This document shows, in pieces, positions 24,378-33,303 of a stretch of DNA of 64,000 nt (position 1 is its first letter; each line of letters starts with the position of its first letter). The stretch is taken from positions 62,001 through 126,000 of the forward strand of contig DXDG01000003.1 in NCBI GenBank assembly GCA_019115605.1. Reading direction: 5' to 3'. This DNA comes from Candidatus Alistipes faecigallinarum (GTDB taxonomy: Bacteria; Bacteroidota; Bacteroidia; Bacteroidales; Rikenellaceae). The notes beneath the pieces were generated by a model that searched no databases, had not been told where the DNA came from, and was given only the letters and a program-made list of their open reading frames with translations. The translations under genes were made by a program, and so were the position numbers.

Positions 24378-26564
24378 TTACGGCTCCGCGTCGAACAGCG
24401 GGGCGTACTTGTCGGCCAGCTCGCGGGCCGTTGCCACGGCGTCGCCGGCTTCGGGAAGTGTCAGCGGATATGCGGCGTCGGCCCACCGGTATTCGAAGTC
24501 GCGGCTTTCGCGGTCGAAGGCCTCTTGGTCGAACTCCCGCCCGGCCTTTACCGCTTCGGTAACCCGCTCGATGAAGAGCTCCCAGCGTTTCGCGTAGTAG
24601 GTCGAGACCATCCCGGCCCAGGTGCGGTTGGCGTAGTCGGAGAGCTCCTTCGAATCGCCCCACACGGAGATCAGCGTCCGGGCGTTGGTTTCGTAGTAAT
24701 CCTTCTCCTCGGGCTTTTTGCCGAACTCCCGGGCCTGTGCGATCCACTCCCCGAGGGAGAATTCGGGGTGGCACGCCACAAGACGGTCGAGATCCGCAAG
24801 CAGCCCGAGCATCCGCTCGCCCGACTGCCTGAGAGCCACGGTGTCGCGGGCCGTGTAGGCGGCCGTGAAGCGGTCGCGCTCGCGGAGGAAGTAGTCGCCC
24901 AGCACCTGACGGCCGACATTCACCACGTCGAAGCGGTAGGTGTCGCGCCGGCTTTCGACCGTCAGCAGCTGCCGCCAGACGCGCCACAGCGTCGGGAAGT
25001 CATAGCCGACGTCGGGCTTCGTCGTCCAGTGCCAGTTGCCCGTAAGGCAGGGGTGGGCGTTTGTCAGCGTCGAGTGTCCCGTGCGCGAGGAGATGGTGCA
25101 GATGCTGTCGCAGATCGTACGCCATGCCGAGCGGGCCGCCTCGTCGCGGAGGCCCGTGCGGCGGTCGGCTAGCCGCTCGATCCAGGTGTTGTCGTCGAGG
25201 CCCGAATCCCAGGCCTTGTCCAGCACGAATTCATACATGAACTGATTGACTCCGAAACCCTCGAGCGTCGAGCCGAGTCCCCTGAGGTTCGCTCCGCCGT
25301 TCGCGAAGGCATCCTCGATGCGCTCGCTGACGCTCCGGAAGTTGCCCGTGAGCATCGTGTTGCCGCCGAAGTTGCCCAGGTAGCACCACAGGTAGGGCTG
25401 TCCGTAGAACTTCTCGGTCTGTTTCCAGATCTCGGTGAATTCGCAGAAGTAGTCGAGCATGAGCAGCCGGTCCTGGGGCACGGCGCGCAGGAAGGCGCGG
25501 ATGTTCTCCTGGGTCCAGTGCGTGGGGTCTGCGTAGAAGAGCCATCCCATCTGCAGCCATATCGCTTCGGGATCGGCCGCGGCGATCGAGCCGTAGAGAC
25601 GTTCGGCCATGCCGGCCAGCGTCTCGGGGTCCCAGCTCGGGGCGTCAATCTCGTTGAAGGGGTCGGCGCCGTAGATATGGTCGGTGCCGAACATGCGGGT
25701 CTGCTCCTCGAGGTAGGCCTTCTGGATCTCGTCGAAGAGGGGATCCTGCGGGTCGAGGAAGCTGCAGCGGTATTGGTCGGCAAAGCCGCCCCAGCGGCTC
25801 ACGCGCGTGATCGTCGCATCGGGGTAGTGCGGCTTGAGCTCCTGCGGCACGTGTCCGGCAAAGGCGGGCAGCACGGGTTTCATGTCCAGCTCGCGTTCGC
25901 GGGCGACGATCTTCTTCTGGAGCCGGGCCTGGTTGTCGATCCACGCCTGGGGCAGGGGCCCCTGCCAGTAGTCGAGGTTCGACATGCGGTGCCAGGGCAG
26001 GTGCGCCGGCCCGGTGAAGTAGGTGCGGATCTCTTCGTCGGTGAGTCCGAGGCGGGTCCATACGCGCTGCCATACGGCCTCCTGCCCCGTAATGGCCAGC
26101 GGCATCGTAACGCCGTTGAGGGCCATCCAGTCGATGAATCGCTCCCAGTCCTTCCACTGCCACCACGGCATCGTGTATCCGAAGGTGCAGTAGTTGAGGA
26201 AGAAGCGCTCCTGCGCGCGGGCCTTGATACGGATCTTGCCCTCGATCTGAGGCAGCACGTCGGGCATCTCCACCGGGTTGCAGGCCAGCCACGACACCGT
26301 GGTCAGGCAGTAATTCTTGAGGTAGTAGTTCAGTCCGACGGCAATCGAGTTGCTGTTGTTGCCGCGGACGATGATCTTGCCGTCGCGGGACTCCAACTCG
26401 AAGCAGTCGGGCCGGTCTACCAAGTCGGCCATCCGTTCGAAACGGAACTCTTTTTCATGATCGGGAATGATGCGTCGTGCCAGGGCGCGCACCGCCGCGT
26501 CGTCATGGCGGGAGCAGGCGCAGCAAAGGAGGACCAGACAGGGGAGCAGTCGAAAGATTTTCAT
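24378..26564 (-). CDS. GH89 alpha-N-acetylglucosaminidase (NAGLU family) lipoprotein
   Basis: 728 aa lipoprotein (MKIFRLLPCLVLLCCAC). The N-terminal GH89 domain (SIAVGLNYYLKNYC) is followed by the barrel with FLNYCTFGYTMPWWQWKDWERFIDWMALNGV, AVWQRVW and the two expected catalytic glutamates: GADPFNEIDAP and STLEGFGVNQFMYEF. A C-terminal helical domain (residues about 510-720) completes the fold. GH89 enzymes remove terminal alpha-linked GlcNAc, as found in gastric mucin (GlcNAc-alpha-1,4-Gal) and heparan sulfate. It is monocistronic, convergent to the ROK gene and divergent to the phosphodiester glycosidase gene. Confidence 0.95.
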   Translation of the reverse strand: MKIFRLLPCLVLLCCACSRHDDAAVRALARRIIPDHEKEFRFERMADLVDRPDCFELESRDGKIIVRGNNSNSIAVGLNYYLKNYCLTTVSWLACNPVEMPDVLPQIEGKIRIKARAQERFFLNYCTFGYTMPWWQWKDWERFIDWMALNGVTMPLAITGQEAVWQRVWTRLGLTDEEIRTYFTGPAHLPWHRMSNLDYWQGPLPQAWIDNQARLQKKIVARERELDMKPVLPAFAGHVPQELKPHYPDATITRVSRWGGFADQYRCSFLDPQDPLFDEIQKAYLEEQTRMFGTDHIYGADPFNEIDAPSWDPETLAGMAERLYGSIAAADPEAIWLQMGWLFYADPTHWTQENIRAFLRAVPQDRLLMLDYFCEFTEIWKQTEKFYGQPYLWCYLGNFGGNTMLTGNFRSVSERIEDAFANGGANLRGLGSTLEGFGVNQFMYEFVLDKAWDSGLDDNTWIERLADRRTGLRDEAARSAWRTICDSICTISSRTGHSTLTNAHPCLTGNWHWTTKPDVGYDFPTLWRVWRQLLTVESRRDTYRFDVVNVGRQVLGDYFLRERDRFTAAYTARDTVALRQSGERMLGLLADLDRLVACHPEFSLGEWIAQAREFGKKPEEKDYYETNARTLISVWGDSKELSDYANRTWAGMVSTYYAKRWELFIERVTEAVKAGREFDQEAFDRESRDFEYRWADAAYPLTLPEAGDAVATARELADKYAPLFDAEP

Positions 26565-26609
26565 GGGCTGTTCGGGTATTCGTTATTCGTTTCGAAAATT
26601 CCAATGCAA

Positions 26610-26617
26610 CAAAAGTA
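26610..26617 (-). promoter_or_regulatory. -7 promoter box for the GH89 gene
   Basis: TACTTTTG on the minus strand matches TAnnTTTG and lies about 46 bases before the GH89 start codon. No clear -33 TTG is seen at the expected distance. Confidence 0.5.
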
Positions 26618-26744
26618 GGAAAAATTATTCGAAACGGGCCCCCTTCTCGGGCTGTTTTCCCCGAAAAGGCGCTCTTTCGGTGTGTTCCGTTGGCGTCGGT
26701 TCTCTTCTTTTGGGTGGAAATTAAAAATATTTACGATGATCCGT

Positions 26745-26774
26745 TTGGTTCGCAGAAAGATTTTATTACATTTA
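26745..26774 (+). promoter_or_regulatory. promoter of the NAGPA lipoprotein gene
   Basis: TTG (26745-26747) is followed after 19 bases by TACATTTA (26767-26774), close to the Bacteroidota pattern TTG-N19-TAnnTTTG. The start codon is 26 bases downstream. Confidence 0.5.
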
Positions 26775-26799
26775 TGCCGTCAAACAAACAGATCGAATC

Positions 26800-27876
26800 A
26801 TGAAAAGCAAACGGATACTTTGGGTAACCCTGTTGGCGGCCTTTCTGGCCTGCGGTGTATTGGTTTCGTGCGGTGGCGACGAGCATCAGACGCCTCCCCC
26901 TCTTGCGGGAGAAGGCGGCAATGACGGCGGCAGCGGTGAGGAAGGCGGCGACGGGGGCCAGGACGAGAGCGGCTATCCGGCCGGCCTGACCGTCGAAACC
27001 TTCACCGACGAGCTGTCGGGCGGAGGAGAGTGCCTGGGCTTCTATGCCGTGGTTGACTTCAAGGCCAACCCCAAGCTGCTCTTCCGTCCGAAATTCTCGG
27101 GAGCGAAGACGCCGACGACCTATTTCGCCGATTTTGCCGAGTCGGGCGAGGGTACGCCCTACGTGGTGGTGAACGGCGGCTATTTCGGGGACTCGACCTC
27201 CGTCAGCCTGCTGATCGAGGAGGGTGAAATGAAGTCGATGGCCGCCCGGTCGGATGTCTGCAACGGGCAGACCTACTATCCCGTACGTGCAGCCTTCGGA
27301 CAGATGGCCGACGGCAGCTTCGAGACGACGTGGGTCTATTGCCTCCGGGCGGCGGACAACAGTTTCTATCCCTATGCCTATCCTTCGCCGCTGGACAATG
27401 ACGAGCGTACGGAGACCTTCATGCCGGAGCCTCCGACCGAGACGACCGCGGGAGCCTATGTCTGGGAGCCGCAGTACGCCATCGGAGCCGGGCCCATGCT
27501 GGTCTACGAGGGTGAAAACGTTGCCGAGGAGAACTACTGGAAGGAGGTCTTCGAGCACGGCGGTGTTTCGGGCATGTCGCGCCATCCGCGTACGGCGCTC
27601 GGCGCCACGGCCGACGGCAAGCTGGTCGTTCTGGTCTGCGACGGCCGCGGCAAGCGGGGCAGTACGGGCTTCACGCTTCCCGAACTGGCCGACAAGATGA
27701 TCTCGCTGGGATGCGTCCGGGCCATCAACCTCGACGGCGGCGGCTCCTCGACCTTTGTAGGCAAGGACGGCAAGGTGCTCAACATGCCTAGCGATACCGA
27801 CGGTACCACGCTTGAGGGCGCTACGATCAAAGAACGGTGCATCCCCACGGCTGTGGTGATTGCCGAGGCGAAGTAA
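26800..27876 (+). CDS. phosphodiester glycosidase (NAGPA/DUF2233 domain) lipoprotein
   Basis: 358 aa lipoprotein (lipobox GVLVSC, then GGDEHQTPPP and a Gly/Asp/Glu-rich linker to about residue 65). The NAGPA domain is clear: PYVVVNGGYFGD, HPRTALGATADGKLVVLVCDGRG, TLPELADKMISLGCVRAINLDGGGSSTFV. The human enzyme of this family removes GlcNAc from GlcNAc-alpha-phospho-6-mannose ('uncovering enzyme'); bacterial members act on other 1-phosphodiester sugars. It is divergent to the GH89 gene by 235 bases, so both may act on GlcNAc-capped glycans. The linker peptide EHQTPPP is shared with the GHL10-like lipoprotein at 12905-14281. Confidence 0.88.
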   Translation: MKSKRILWVTLLAAFLACGVLVSCGGDEHQTPPPLAGEGGNDGGSGEEGGDGGQDESGYPAGLTVETFTDELSGGGECLGFYAVVDFKANPKLLFRPKFSGAKTPTTYFADFAESGEGTPYVVVNGGYFGDSTSVSLLIEEGEMKSMAARSDVCNGQTYYPVRAAFGQMADGSFETTWVYCLRAADNSFYPYAYPSPLDNDERTETFMPEPPTETTAGAYVWEPQYAIGAGPMLVYEGENVAEENYWKEVFEHGGVSGMSRHPRTALGATADGKLVVLVCDGRGKRGSTGFTLPELADKMISLGCVRAINLDGGGSSTFVGKDGKVLNMPSDTDGTTLEGATIKERCIPTAVVIAEAK

Positions 27877-27888
27877 AAAGTTAAACGG

Positions 27889-27924
27889 AAGGCCCCGTCC
27901 GGAGTTCCCGGGCGGGGCCTTTTC
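27889..27924 (+). terminator. intrinsic terminator after the NAGPA gene
   Basis: AAGGCCCCG (27889-27897) pairs with CGGGGCCTT (27913-27921), followed by a short T-run. It separates the gene from the V-ATPase operon. Confidence 0.8.
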
Positions 27925-28030
27925 ATGCGGAGAGCCGGATCCGGACCCTTCCGATCTGCGAATTGTTCTTCAAATTTGTCAAAATCAGATAAATTATCGC
28001 TCGGAAATCTCTTTATCCGGGAAACTTTCC

Positions 28031-28038
28031 TATCTTTG
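28031..28038 (+). promoter_or_regulatory. -7 promoter box of the V-ATPase operon
   Basis: TATCTTTG matches the Bacteroidota -7 consensus exactly and lies 40 bases before the start codon of the first V-ATPase gene. Confidence 0.65.
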
Positions 28039-28078
28039 TGTGCGATTTTGAAAAATAGTAATCAAATAAGATAACGCT

Positions 28079-28693
28079 ATGGAAAATAAACTTCAGGAGC
28101 TGACCCGGAAACTGTACGACGAGGGTTTGGAGAAGGGACGTGCCGAGGCCGACAAGGTGCTGGCCGATGCCCGCAAGGAGTCCGAAAAGATCGTGGCCGA
28201 CGCCCGTGCGGAGGCTGCGGAGATCCTTCGCCGCGCCAAGACCGAGGCCGAGGATGTCGGGAAGAACACCATGACGGAGATCGCCCTGGCCGGCAAGCAG
28301 GCCGTGGCGAAGATCAAGACGGAGATCGCCTCGCTGATCGTGGCCAGGGCTACGGCCGAAGGGGTGAAGCAGGCGATGCTTGACCCGGAGTTCATTCGCG
28401 AGATGCTGCTCGCTATGGCAAAGAACTGGAGCGGCAGCGCTTCGGGCAAGGTGGAACTTGTGGCGCTGCTGCCCGAGGCGGAGCGTCAGAAGCTCGACAA
28501 GGCGTTCGACGCTTCGGCCAAGAGCCTGCTTGCTGCCGGTGTCGAGGTCGGCTGGTCGAAGGAGGTGAAGACGGGTTTCAAGGTGGGCGCCAAGGAGGGC
28601 GGCTACTACATCTCGTTCTCCGACGAGGATGTCGAGAACCTGCTTTCGGAGTATCTCCGCGACCGAGTATCCCAGATGTTGTTCAAGGCTTAG
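28079..28693 (+). CDS. atpE: V-type ATPase subunit E (peripheral stalk)
   Basis: 204 aa. The first 100 residues are a heptad-rich helix full of Ala, Glu and Lys (ADKVLADARKESEKIVADARAEA), as in E/VatE peripheral-stalk subunits. The C-terminal domain (VEVGWSKEVKTGFKVGAKEGGYYISF) binds the top of the A3B3 head. It is the first gene of a seven-gene operon in the order E-DUF2764-A-B-D-I-K, the layout I know from Chlamydia and Bacteroidota. Its partner stalk subunit (G/H) is not encoded here. Confidence 0.9.
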   Translation: MENKLQELTRKLYDEGLEKGRAEADKVLADARKESEKIVADARAEAAEILRRAKTEAEDVGKNTMTEIALAGKQAVAKIKTEIASLIVARATAEGVKQAMLDPEFIREMLLAMAKNWSGSASGKVELVALLPEAERQKLDKAFDASAKSLLAAGVEVGWSKEVKTGFKVGAKEGGYYISFSDEDVENLLSEYLRDRVSQMLFKA

Positions 28694-28696
28694 GCG

Positions 28697-29533
28697 ATGT
28701 TTGCATCCGACTATTATTGCCTGGTGGCCGGGCTTCGGGAGTATGCGCTCGAGGCCGACACGAAGGGCTTCGATGCCCGGGCCCTCATCGAGGAGATTCT
28801 CGAGGGGGTTTCGGCGCGCGATGCCCGGCAGGTGCGCCTGCTGTACGGCTACTACGACTGTGAGAACCTCTCCTGCGTGCATGCGGGCCGCACGGCGTAC
28901 AATCCGCTGGGACTGCTCACGCGCGAGGAGCTGGAGGAGGAGCTCAAGAGCCCGAAGCGGCTTCCGGAGCCTCTGGCCCGCGTCATCCGGGCCTATGCCG
29001 ATCCCGAAGGCGAGGATGCCGAGGAGGTAGATACGGCGCAGCCGTTCGACCGGACGCTGTTCGGCGCCTATTATGCGCTCTGCGAAGGGACCGGATGCCG
29101 TTTCCTGCGCGAGTGGTCGGCCTTTGACCGGACGTTGCGCAACATTGCGGCGGCGATCTCCGCCCGGGTGGTCTCCCGCCCGGTCGAGGAGGTGCTCGTG
29201 GGCGGCGGCGATGTCGTCGAGCAGCTGCAGCGCAGCTCGGCGGCCGATTTCGGTCTTCGGGGCGAACTCCCCTATATCGATGCGGTCCTTGCGGCCGTGA
29301 ACGAGGAGCAGAACCTGCTGGAGAAGGAGCACAAGATCGACCGCATCCGCTGGCGCGAGGCCGAGGAGCTCTCCACGTTCGACTATTTCGACATCAACGC
29401 CATCCTCTCCTATCTGGTCCGGGTGAACCTCGTGGCCCGCTGGTCGCGGCTCGACGCGGCGCGCGGCCGGGAGCTGTTTGCCCGTCTGATCGGGGCGCTC
29501 GATGCTCGTGAACTGATTGAAAATAAACAATAA
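28697..29533 (+). CDS. DUF2764 family V-ATPase operon protein (probable subunit C equivalent)
   Basis: 278 aa, soluble and mainly helical. It starts MFASDYYCLVAGLREY, the typical start of DUF2764 proteins, which occur in the same position in bacterial E-DUF2764-A-B-D-I-K operons. The motif DYFDINAILSYLVRVNLVARW lies near residues 225-245. Canonical V-ATPases have a C (d) subunit that couples the central stalk to the K ring; none is recognisable in this operon, and this protein is the natural candidate for the role. That function is inference. It starts 3 bases after subunit E. Confidence 0.85.
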   Translation: MFASDYYCLVAGLREYALEADTKGFDARALIEEILEGVSARDARQVRLLYGYYDCENLSCVHAGRTAYNPLGLLTREELEEELKSPKRLPEPLARVIRAYADPEGEDAEEVDTAQPFDRTLFGAYYALCEGTGCRFLREWSAFDRTLRNIAAAISARVVSRPVEEVLVGGGDVVEQLQRSSAADFGLRGELPYIDAVLAAVNEEQNLLEKEHKIDRIRWREAEELSTFDYFDINAILSYLVRVNLVARWSRLDAARGRELFARLIGALDARELIENKQ

Positions 29534-29540
29534 AGATACG

Positions 29541-31295
29541 ATGAAAACAACGGGAAGTGTAAACGGTATCATCTCCAATATCGTGATCGTCAAGGCCGAC
29601 GGTGCCGTGGCGCAGAACGAGATCTGCTACGTGCACACGGGGAATACCAAAATGATGGCCGAGGTCATCAAGGTCATAGGCGATGCGGCCTATGTGCAGG
29701 TTTTCGACAGTACGCGCGGCCTGAAGATCGGCGACAAGGTCGAATTCGAGGGACACATGCTTGAGGTAACGCTTGCCCCGGGCCTGCTGTCGCGCAACTA
29801 CGACGGTCTTCAGAACGACCTCGAAAAGATGGAGGGACTCTTCATCGCCCGCGGATCGGTAACCGATCCGATCGACTTCGACGCCGAGTGGGAGTTCACG
29901 CCGCTGGCCAAGGCCGGCGACAAGGTCTCGGCCGCGTCGTGGCTCGGTGAGGTCCGCGAGCAGTGGGTCATGCACAAGATCATGGTCCCCTTCACGATGA
30001 CCGACACCTATACGGTCAAGAGCGTCGCTGCGGCCGGCAAGTACAAGGTAACCGACACGATTGCCGTCGTTACGGATGCCGAGGGTCGCGAGCATGCGAT
30101 CACGATGGTGCAGCGCTGGCCGGTCAAGCAGGCCATCCGCTGCTATACGGAGAAGCCGCGTCCGTCGCGGGTCATGGAGACCGGCGTGCGGGCCATCGAC
30201 ACCTTCAACCCGATGGCCGAGGGCGGTACGGGCTTCATCCCCGGGCCGTTCGGCGCGGGCAAGACGGTGCTTCAGCACGCCATTTCGAAACAGGCCGACG
30301 CCGATGTGATCATCATGGTGGCCTGCGGCGAGCGTGCCAACGAGGTGGTCGAGATCTTCAAGGAGTTCCCCGAGCTGGTCGATCCCCGCACGGGCCACAA
30401 GCTCATGGAGCGTACGATCATCATCTGCAACACGTCGAACATGCCCGTTGCGGCGCGTGAGGCGTCGGTCTATACGGGTATGACCATCGGCGAGTACTAC
30501 CGTTCGATGGGTCTCAAGGTGCTTGTCATGGCCGACTCGACGTCGCGCTGGGCACAGGCGCTGCGTGAGATGTCGAACCGTCTGGAGGAGCTTCCGGGAC
30601 AGGACGCCTTCCCGATGGACCTCTCGGCGATCATCTCGAACTTCTATTCGCGTGCGGGTCTGGTGCGCCTGACGAACGGTCAGACCGGTTCGGTAACCTT
30701 CCTCGGTACGGTGTCGCCCGCGGGCGGTAACCTCAAGGAGCCCGTTACGGAGTCGACCAAGAAGGCCGCGCGCTGCTTCTACGCCCTCTCGCAGGGACGT
30801 GCCGATTCGAAGCGCTACCCGGCCATCGACCCGCTGGAGTCCTACTCGAAATACCTCGAGTATCCCGAGATCCGCACCTACCTCGACGAACACATCGAAA
30901 AGGACTGGGTCGATCAGGTCTATGCCGGCAAGACGATCGTGCAGCGCGGCAAGGAGGCCAACGACCAGATCAACATCCTGGGCGACGACGGCGTGCCCGT
31001 CGAGTACCATGAGCGGTTCTGGAAGTCGGAGCTCATCGACTTCGTGATCCTGCAGCAGGACGCTTTCGACGCGATCGACGCCAACTGCCCGATCGAGCGT
31101 CAGAAGATGATGTACGAGATGGTGCTGGGCATCTGCCGCAAGTCGTTCGGTTTCTCCGACTTCGAGGAGTGTTCGCAGTTCTTCAAGGGACTCATCAACC
31201 TCTTCCGTCAGATGAACTATTCGGAGTGGAAGTCTGCGAAGTTCGAGGATTACCGCAAGCAGATCGAAGCGTATGTGGACGCAAAAACGAAATAA
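29541..31295 (+). CDS. atpA: V-type ATPase catalytic subunit A
   Basis: 584 aa; the ATG at 29541 (MKTTGSVNGIISNIVIV) was chosen over an earlier in-frame ATG at 29517 because family members start with this beta-barrel strand. The P-loop GPFGAGKT is at residues 235-242 (Lys241). The Walker B region (LKVLVMADSTSRWAQALREMSNRLEELP) and the catalytic-subunit signature PSMDL-like region follow. The A-type inserted domain between barrel and P-loop is present. It forms the A3B3 head with subunit B and hydrolyses or makes ATP. Standard length. Confidence 0.97.
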   Translation: MKTTGSVNGIISNIVIVKADGAVAQNEICYVHTGNTKMMAEVIKVIGDAAYVQVFDSTRGLKIGDKVEFEGHMLEVTLAPGLLSRNYDGLQNDLEKMEGLFIARGSVTDPIDFDAEWEFTPLAKAGDKVSAASWLGEVREQWVMHKIMVPFTMTDTYTVKSVAAAGKYKVTDTIAVVTDAEGREHAITMVQRWPVKQAIRCYTEKPRPSRVMETGVRAIDTFNPMAEGGTGFIPGPFGAGKTVLQHAISKQADADVIIMVACGERANEVVEIFKEFPELVDPRTGHKLMERTIIICNTSNMPVAAREASVYTGMTIGEYYRSMGLKVLVMADSTSRWAQALREMSNRLEELPGQDAFPMDLSAIISNFYSRAGLVRLTNGQTGSVTFLGTVSPAGGNLKEPVTESTKKAARCFYALSQGRADSKRYPAIDPLESYSKYLEYPEIRTYLDEHIEKDWVDQVYAGKTIVQRGKEANDQINILGDDGVPVEYHERFWKSELIDFVILQQDAFDAIDANCPIERQKMMYEMVLGICRKSFGFSDFEECSQFFKGLINLFRQMNYSEWKSAKFEDYRKQIEAYVDAKTK

Positions 31296-31298
31296 GCC

Positions 31299-32621
31299 AT
31301 GACAACACGAGCATTTCAGAAGATATATACCAAGATTGACAACATCACCAAGGCGACCGTAACGCTCAAGGCCCAGGGGGTCGGCAACGACGAGCTGGCC
31401 ACCGTGGGCGGCAAGCTGGCGCAGGTGGTGAAGATTATGGGCGAGAACGTTACGCTGCAGGTTTTCGCCGGCACCGAGGGTCTGGCCACCGATTCGGAGG
31501 TCATCTTCCACGGCGAGCCCCCGAAGCTGCGCGTGTCGGACAACCTGGCCGGCCGCTTCTTCAACGCCTACGGCGAGCCGCTCGAGGGCGGTGAGATCGT
31601 CGAGGGCGAGGAGCGCGAGATCGGCGGCCCGACGGTGAACCCCTTCAAGCGTATCCAGCCTTCGGAGCTGATCGCCACGGGTATCGCCGGCATCGACCTC
31701 AACAATACGATCGTTACGGGACAGAAGATCCCCTTCTTCGCCGACCCCGACCAGCCCTACAACGCCGTGATGGCCAACGTGGCGCTGCGTGCCAAGGCCG
31801 ACAAGATCATCCTGGGCGGCATGGGTCTGACGAACGACGACTTCCTCTACTTCAAGTCGGTCTTCGAGAACGCCGGTGCGCTCGACCGCATCGTCTCGTT
31901 CGTCAATACGACGGAGAACCCGCCCGTGGAGCGTCTGCTCGTTCCGGACATGGCGCTGACGGCTGCCGAGTACTTCGCCGTGGACAAGGGCGAGAAGGTG
32001 CTGGTGCTGCTCACCGACATGACCCTCTACGCCGATGCCCTGGCCATCGTCTCGAACCGTATGGACCAGATCCCCTCGAAGGACTCGATGCCCGGATCGC
32101 TTTACTCGGACCTGGCGAAAATCTACGAGAAGGCCGTGCAGCTTCCCAACGGCGGCTCGATCACGATCATCGCCGTAACGACCCTCTCGGGCGGCGACAT
32201 CACGCATGCTGTTCCCGACAATACGGGTTACATCACCGAGGGCCAGCTCTTCCTGCGCAACGACTCCGATACGGGCAAGGTGATCGTCGACCCGTTCCGT
32301 TCGCTGTCGCGTCTGAAGCAGCTGGTTATCGGCAAGAAGACGCGTGAGGACCATCCGCAGGTGATGAACGCCTGCGTGCGCCTCTACGCCGATGCCGCGA
32401 ATGCCAAGACGAAGCTCGAGAACGGTTTCGACCTTTCGGACTACGACGAGCGTACGCTGAAGTTCGCCCACGACTACTCGGAGAAGCTCCTGGCCATCGA
32501 CGTAAATATCGACATCACGGAGATGCTCGACACGGCCTGGCGGCTCTTTGCCAAGTACTTCTCGAAGGAGGAGGTCGGCATCAAGGAGGAGCTTGTCAAG
32601 AAGTACTGGAAGGAGGCCTGA
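31299..32621 (+). CDS. atpB: V-type ATPase regulatory subunit B
   Basis: 440 aa. It resembles subunit A but lacks a P-loop (GQKIPFFADPDQPYNAVMANVAL where the loop would be), as expected for the non-catalytic subunit. The blocks VLLTDMTLYADALAIVSNRMDQIPSKDSMPGSLYSDLAKIYEKA are characteristic of VatB. It starts 3 bases after subunit A. The 73 bases before subunit D are GC-rich and can form small hairpins, which might tune the relative level of the later subunits. Confidence 0.97.
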   Translation: MTTRAFQKIYTKIDNITKATVTLKAQGVGNDELATVGGKLAQVVKIMGENVTLQVFAGTEGLATDSEVIFHGEPPKLRVSDNLAGRFFNAYGEPLEGGEIVEGEEREIGGPTVNPFKRIQPSELIATGIAGIDLNNTIVTGQKIPFFADPDQPYNAVMANVALRAKADKIILGGMGLTNDDFLYFKSVFENAGALDRIVSFVNTTENPPVERLLVPDMALTAAEYFAVDKGEKVLVLLTDMTLYADALAIVSNRMDQIPSKDSMPGSLYSDLAKIYEKAVQLPNGGSITIIAVTTLSGGDITHAVPDNTGYITEGQLFLRNDSDTGKVIVDPFRSLSRLKQLVIGKKTREDHPQVMNACVRLYADAANAKTKLENGFDLSDYDERTLKFAHDYSEKLLAIDVNIDITEMLDTAWRLFAKYFSKEEVGIKEELVKKYWKEA

Positions 32622-32694
32622 CGGAGGCCTGCGGGCGGGATGCCGGTGAGCGGAGTGTGCTCCCGGTGTTGCGCTCCGGAAAAACAGAACGATT

Positions 32695-33303
32695 ATGGCA
32701 ATTAAGTTTCAATACAACAAGACCTCGCTGGGAGAGCTCGGCAAGCAGCTGAAGATGCGCCAGAAGGCGCTTCCCACGATCAAGAGCAAGGAGTCGGCGC
32801 TGCGTACCGAGGTCAAGAAGGCGAAGGATGCCGCAGGCGAACTGCACCGGAGGCTCGATGCCCTGATGGCCGAGTACGACTACATGGTGTCGCTCTGGGG
32901 CGAGTTTGATCCCGGGCTGCTGCGCGTGGCCGACGTGGAGCTCTCGACGCAGAAGATCGCGGGAGTCCGTACGCCGGTGCTGCAGGAGGTTCTCTTCGAG
33001 GAGCGGCCCTACGACCTCTTCTCGTCGCCCGTATGGTTTGCCGACGGCGTGGCCCTGCTGAAGCGCATGGCGCGTCTGGGCATCGAATACGAGGTCTACA
33101 GCCGGCGGATGGAGCTGCTCGATTTCGCCCGGCGCAAAACCACGCAGAAGGTCAATCTCTACGAGAAGGTGCAGATCCCCGGTTACGAGGATGCCATCCG
33201 GAAGATCAAACGCTTCATGGAGGATGAGGAGAACCTCTCGAAATCGGCCCAGAAGATCGTGAAAACCAAGCAGCAGAGTGCCGGGGAGGGCGCCATGTTA
33301 TGA
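32695..33303 (+). CDS. atpD: V-type ATPase subunit D (central rotor shaft)
   Basis: 202 aa. Long antiparallel helices at both ends (FQYNKTSLGELGKQLKMRQKALPTIKSKESAL and the C-terminal KIKRFMEDEENLSKSAQKIVKTKQQ) form the coiled-coil shaft that turns inside A3B3. The stop codon overlaps the start of subunit I by four bases (ATGTTATGA context), so the two genes are translationally coupled. Subunit F, the usual rotor partner of D, is not seen in this operon. Confidence 0.93.
   Translation: MAIKFQYNKTSLGELGKQLKMRQKALPTIKSKESALRTEVKKAKDAAGELHRRLDALMAEYDYMVSLWGEFDPGLLRVADVELSTQKIAGVRTPVLQEVLFEERPYDLFSSPVWFADGVALLKRMARLGIEYEVYSRRMELLDFARRKTTQKVNLYEKVQIPGYEDAIRKIKRFMEDEENLSKSAQKIVKTKQQSAGEGAML

Noticed and set aside
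29394..32471. 1025-codon open frame on the minus strand opposite V-ATPase subunits A and B
   Set aside because: It lies fully antisense to two clearly conserved genes, its protein is low-information (His, Arg, Gly, Val, Leu rich), and no domain is recognisable. It is explained by high G/C at third codon positions.
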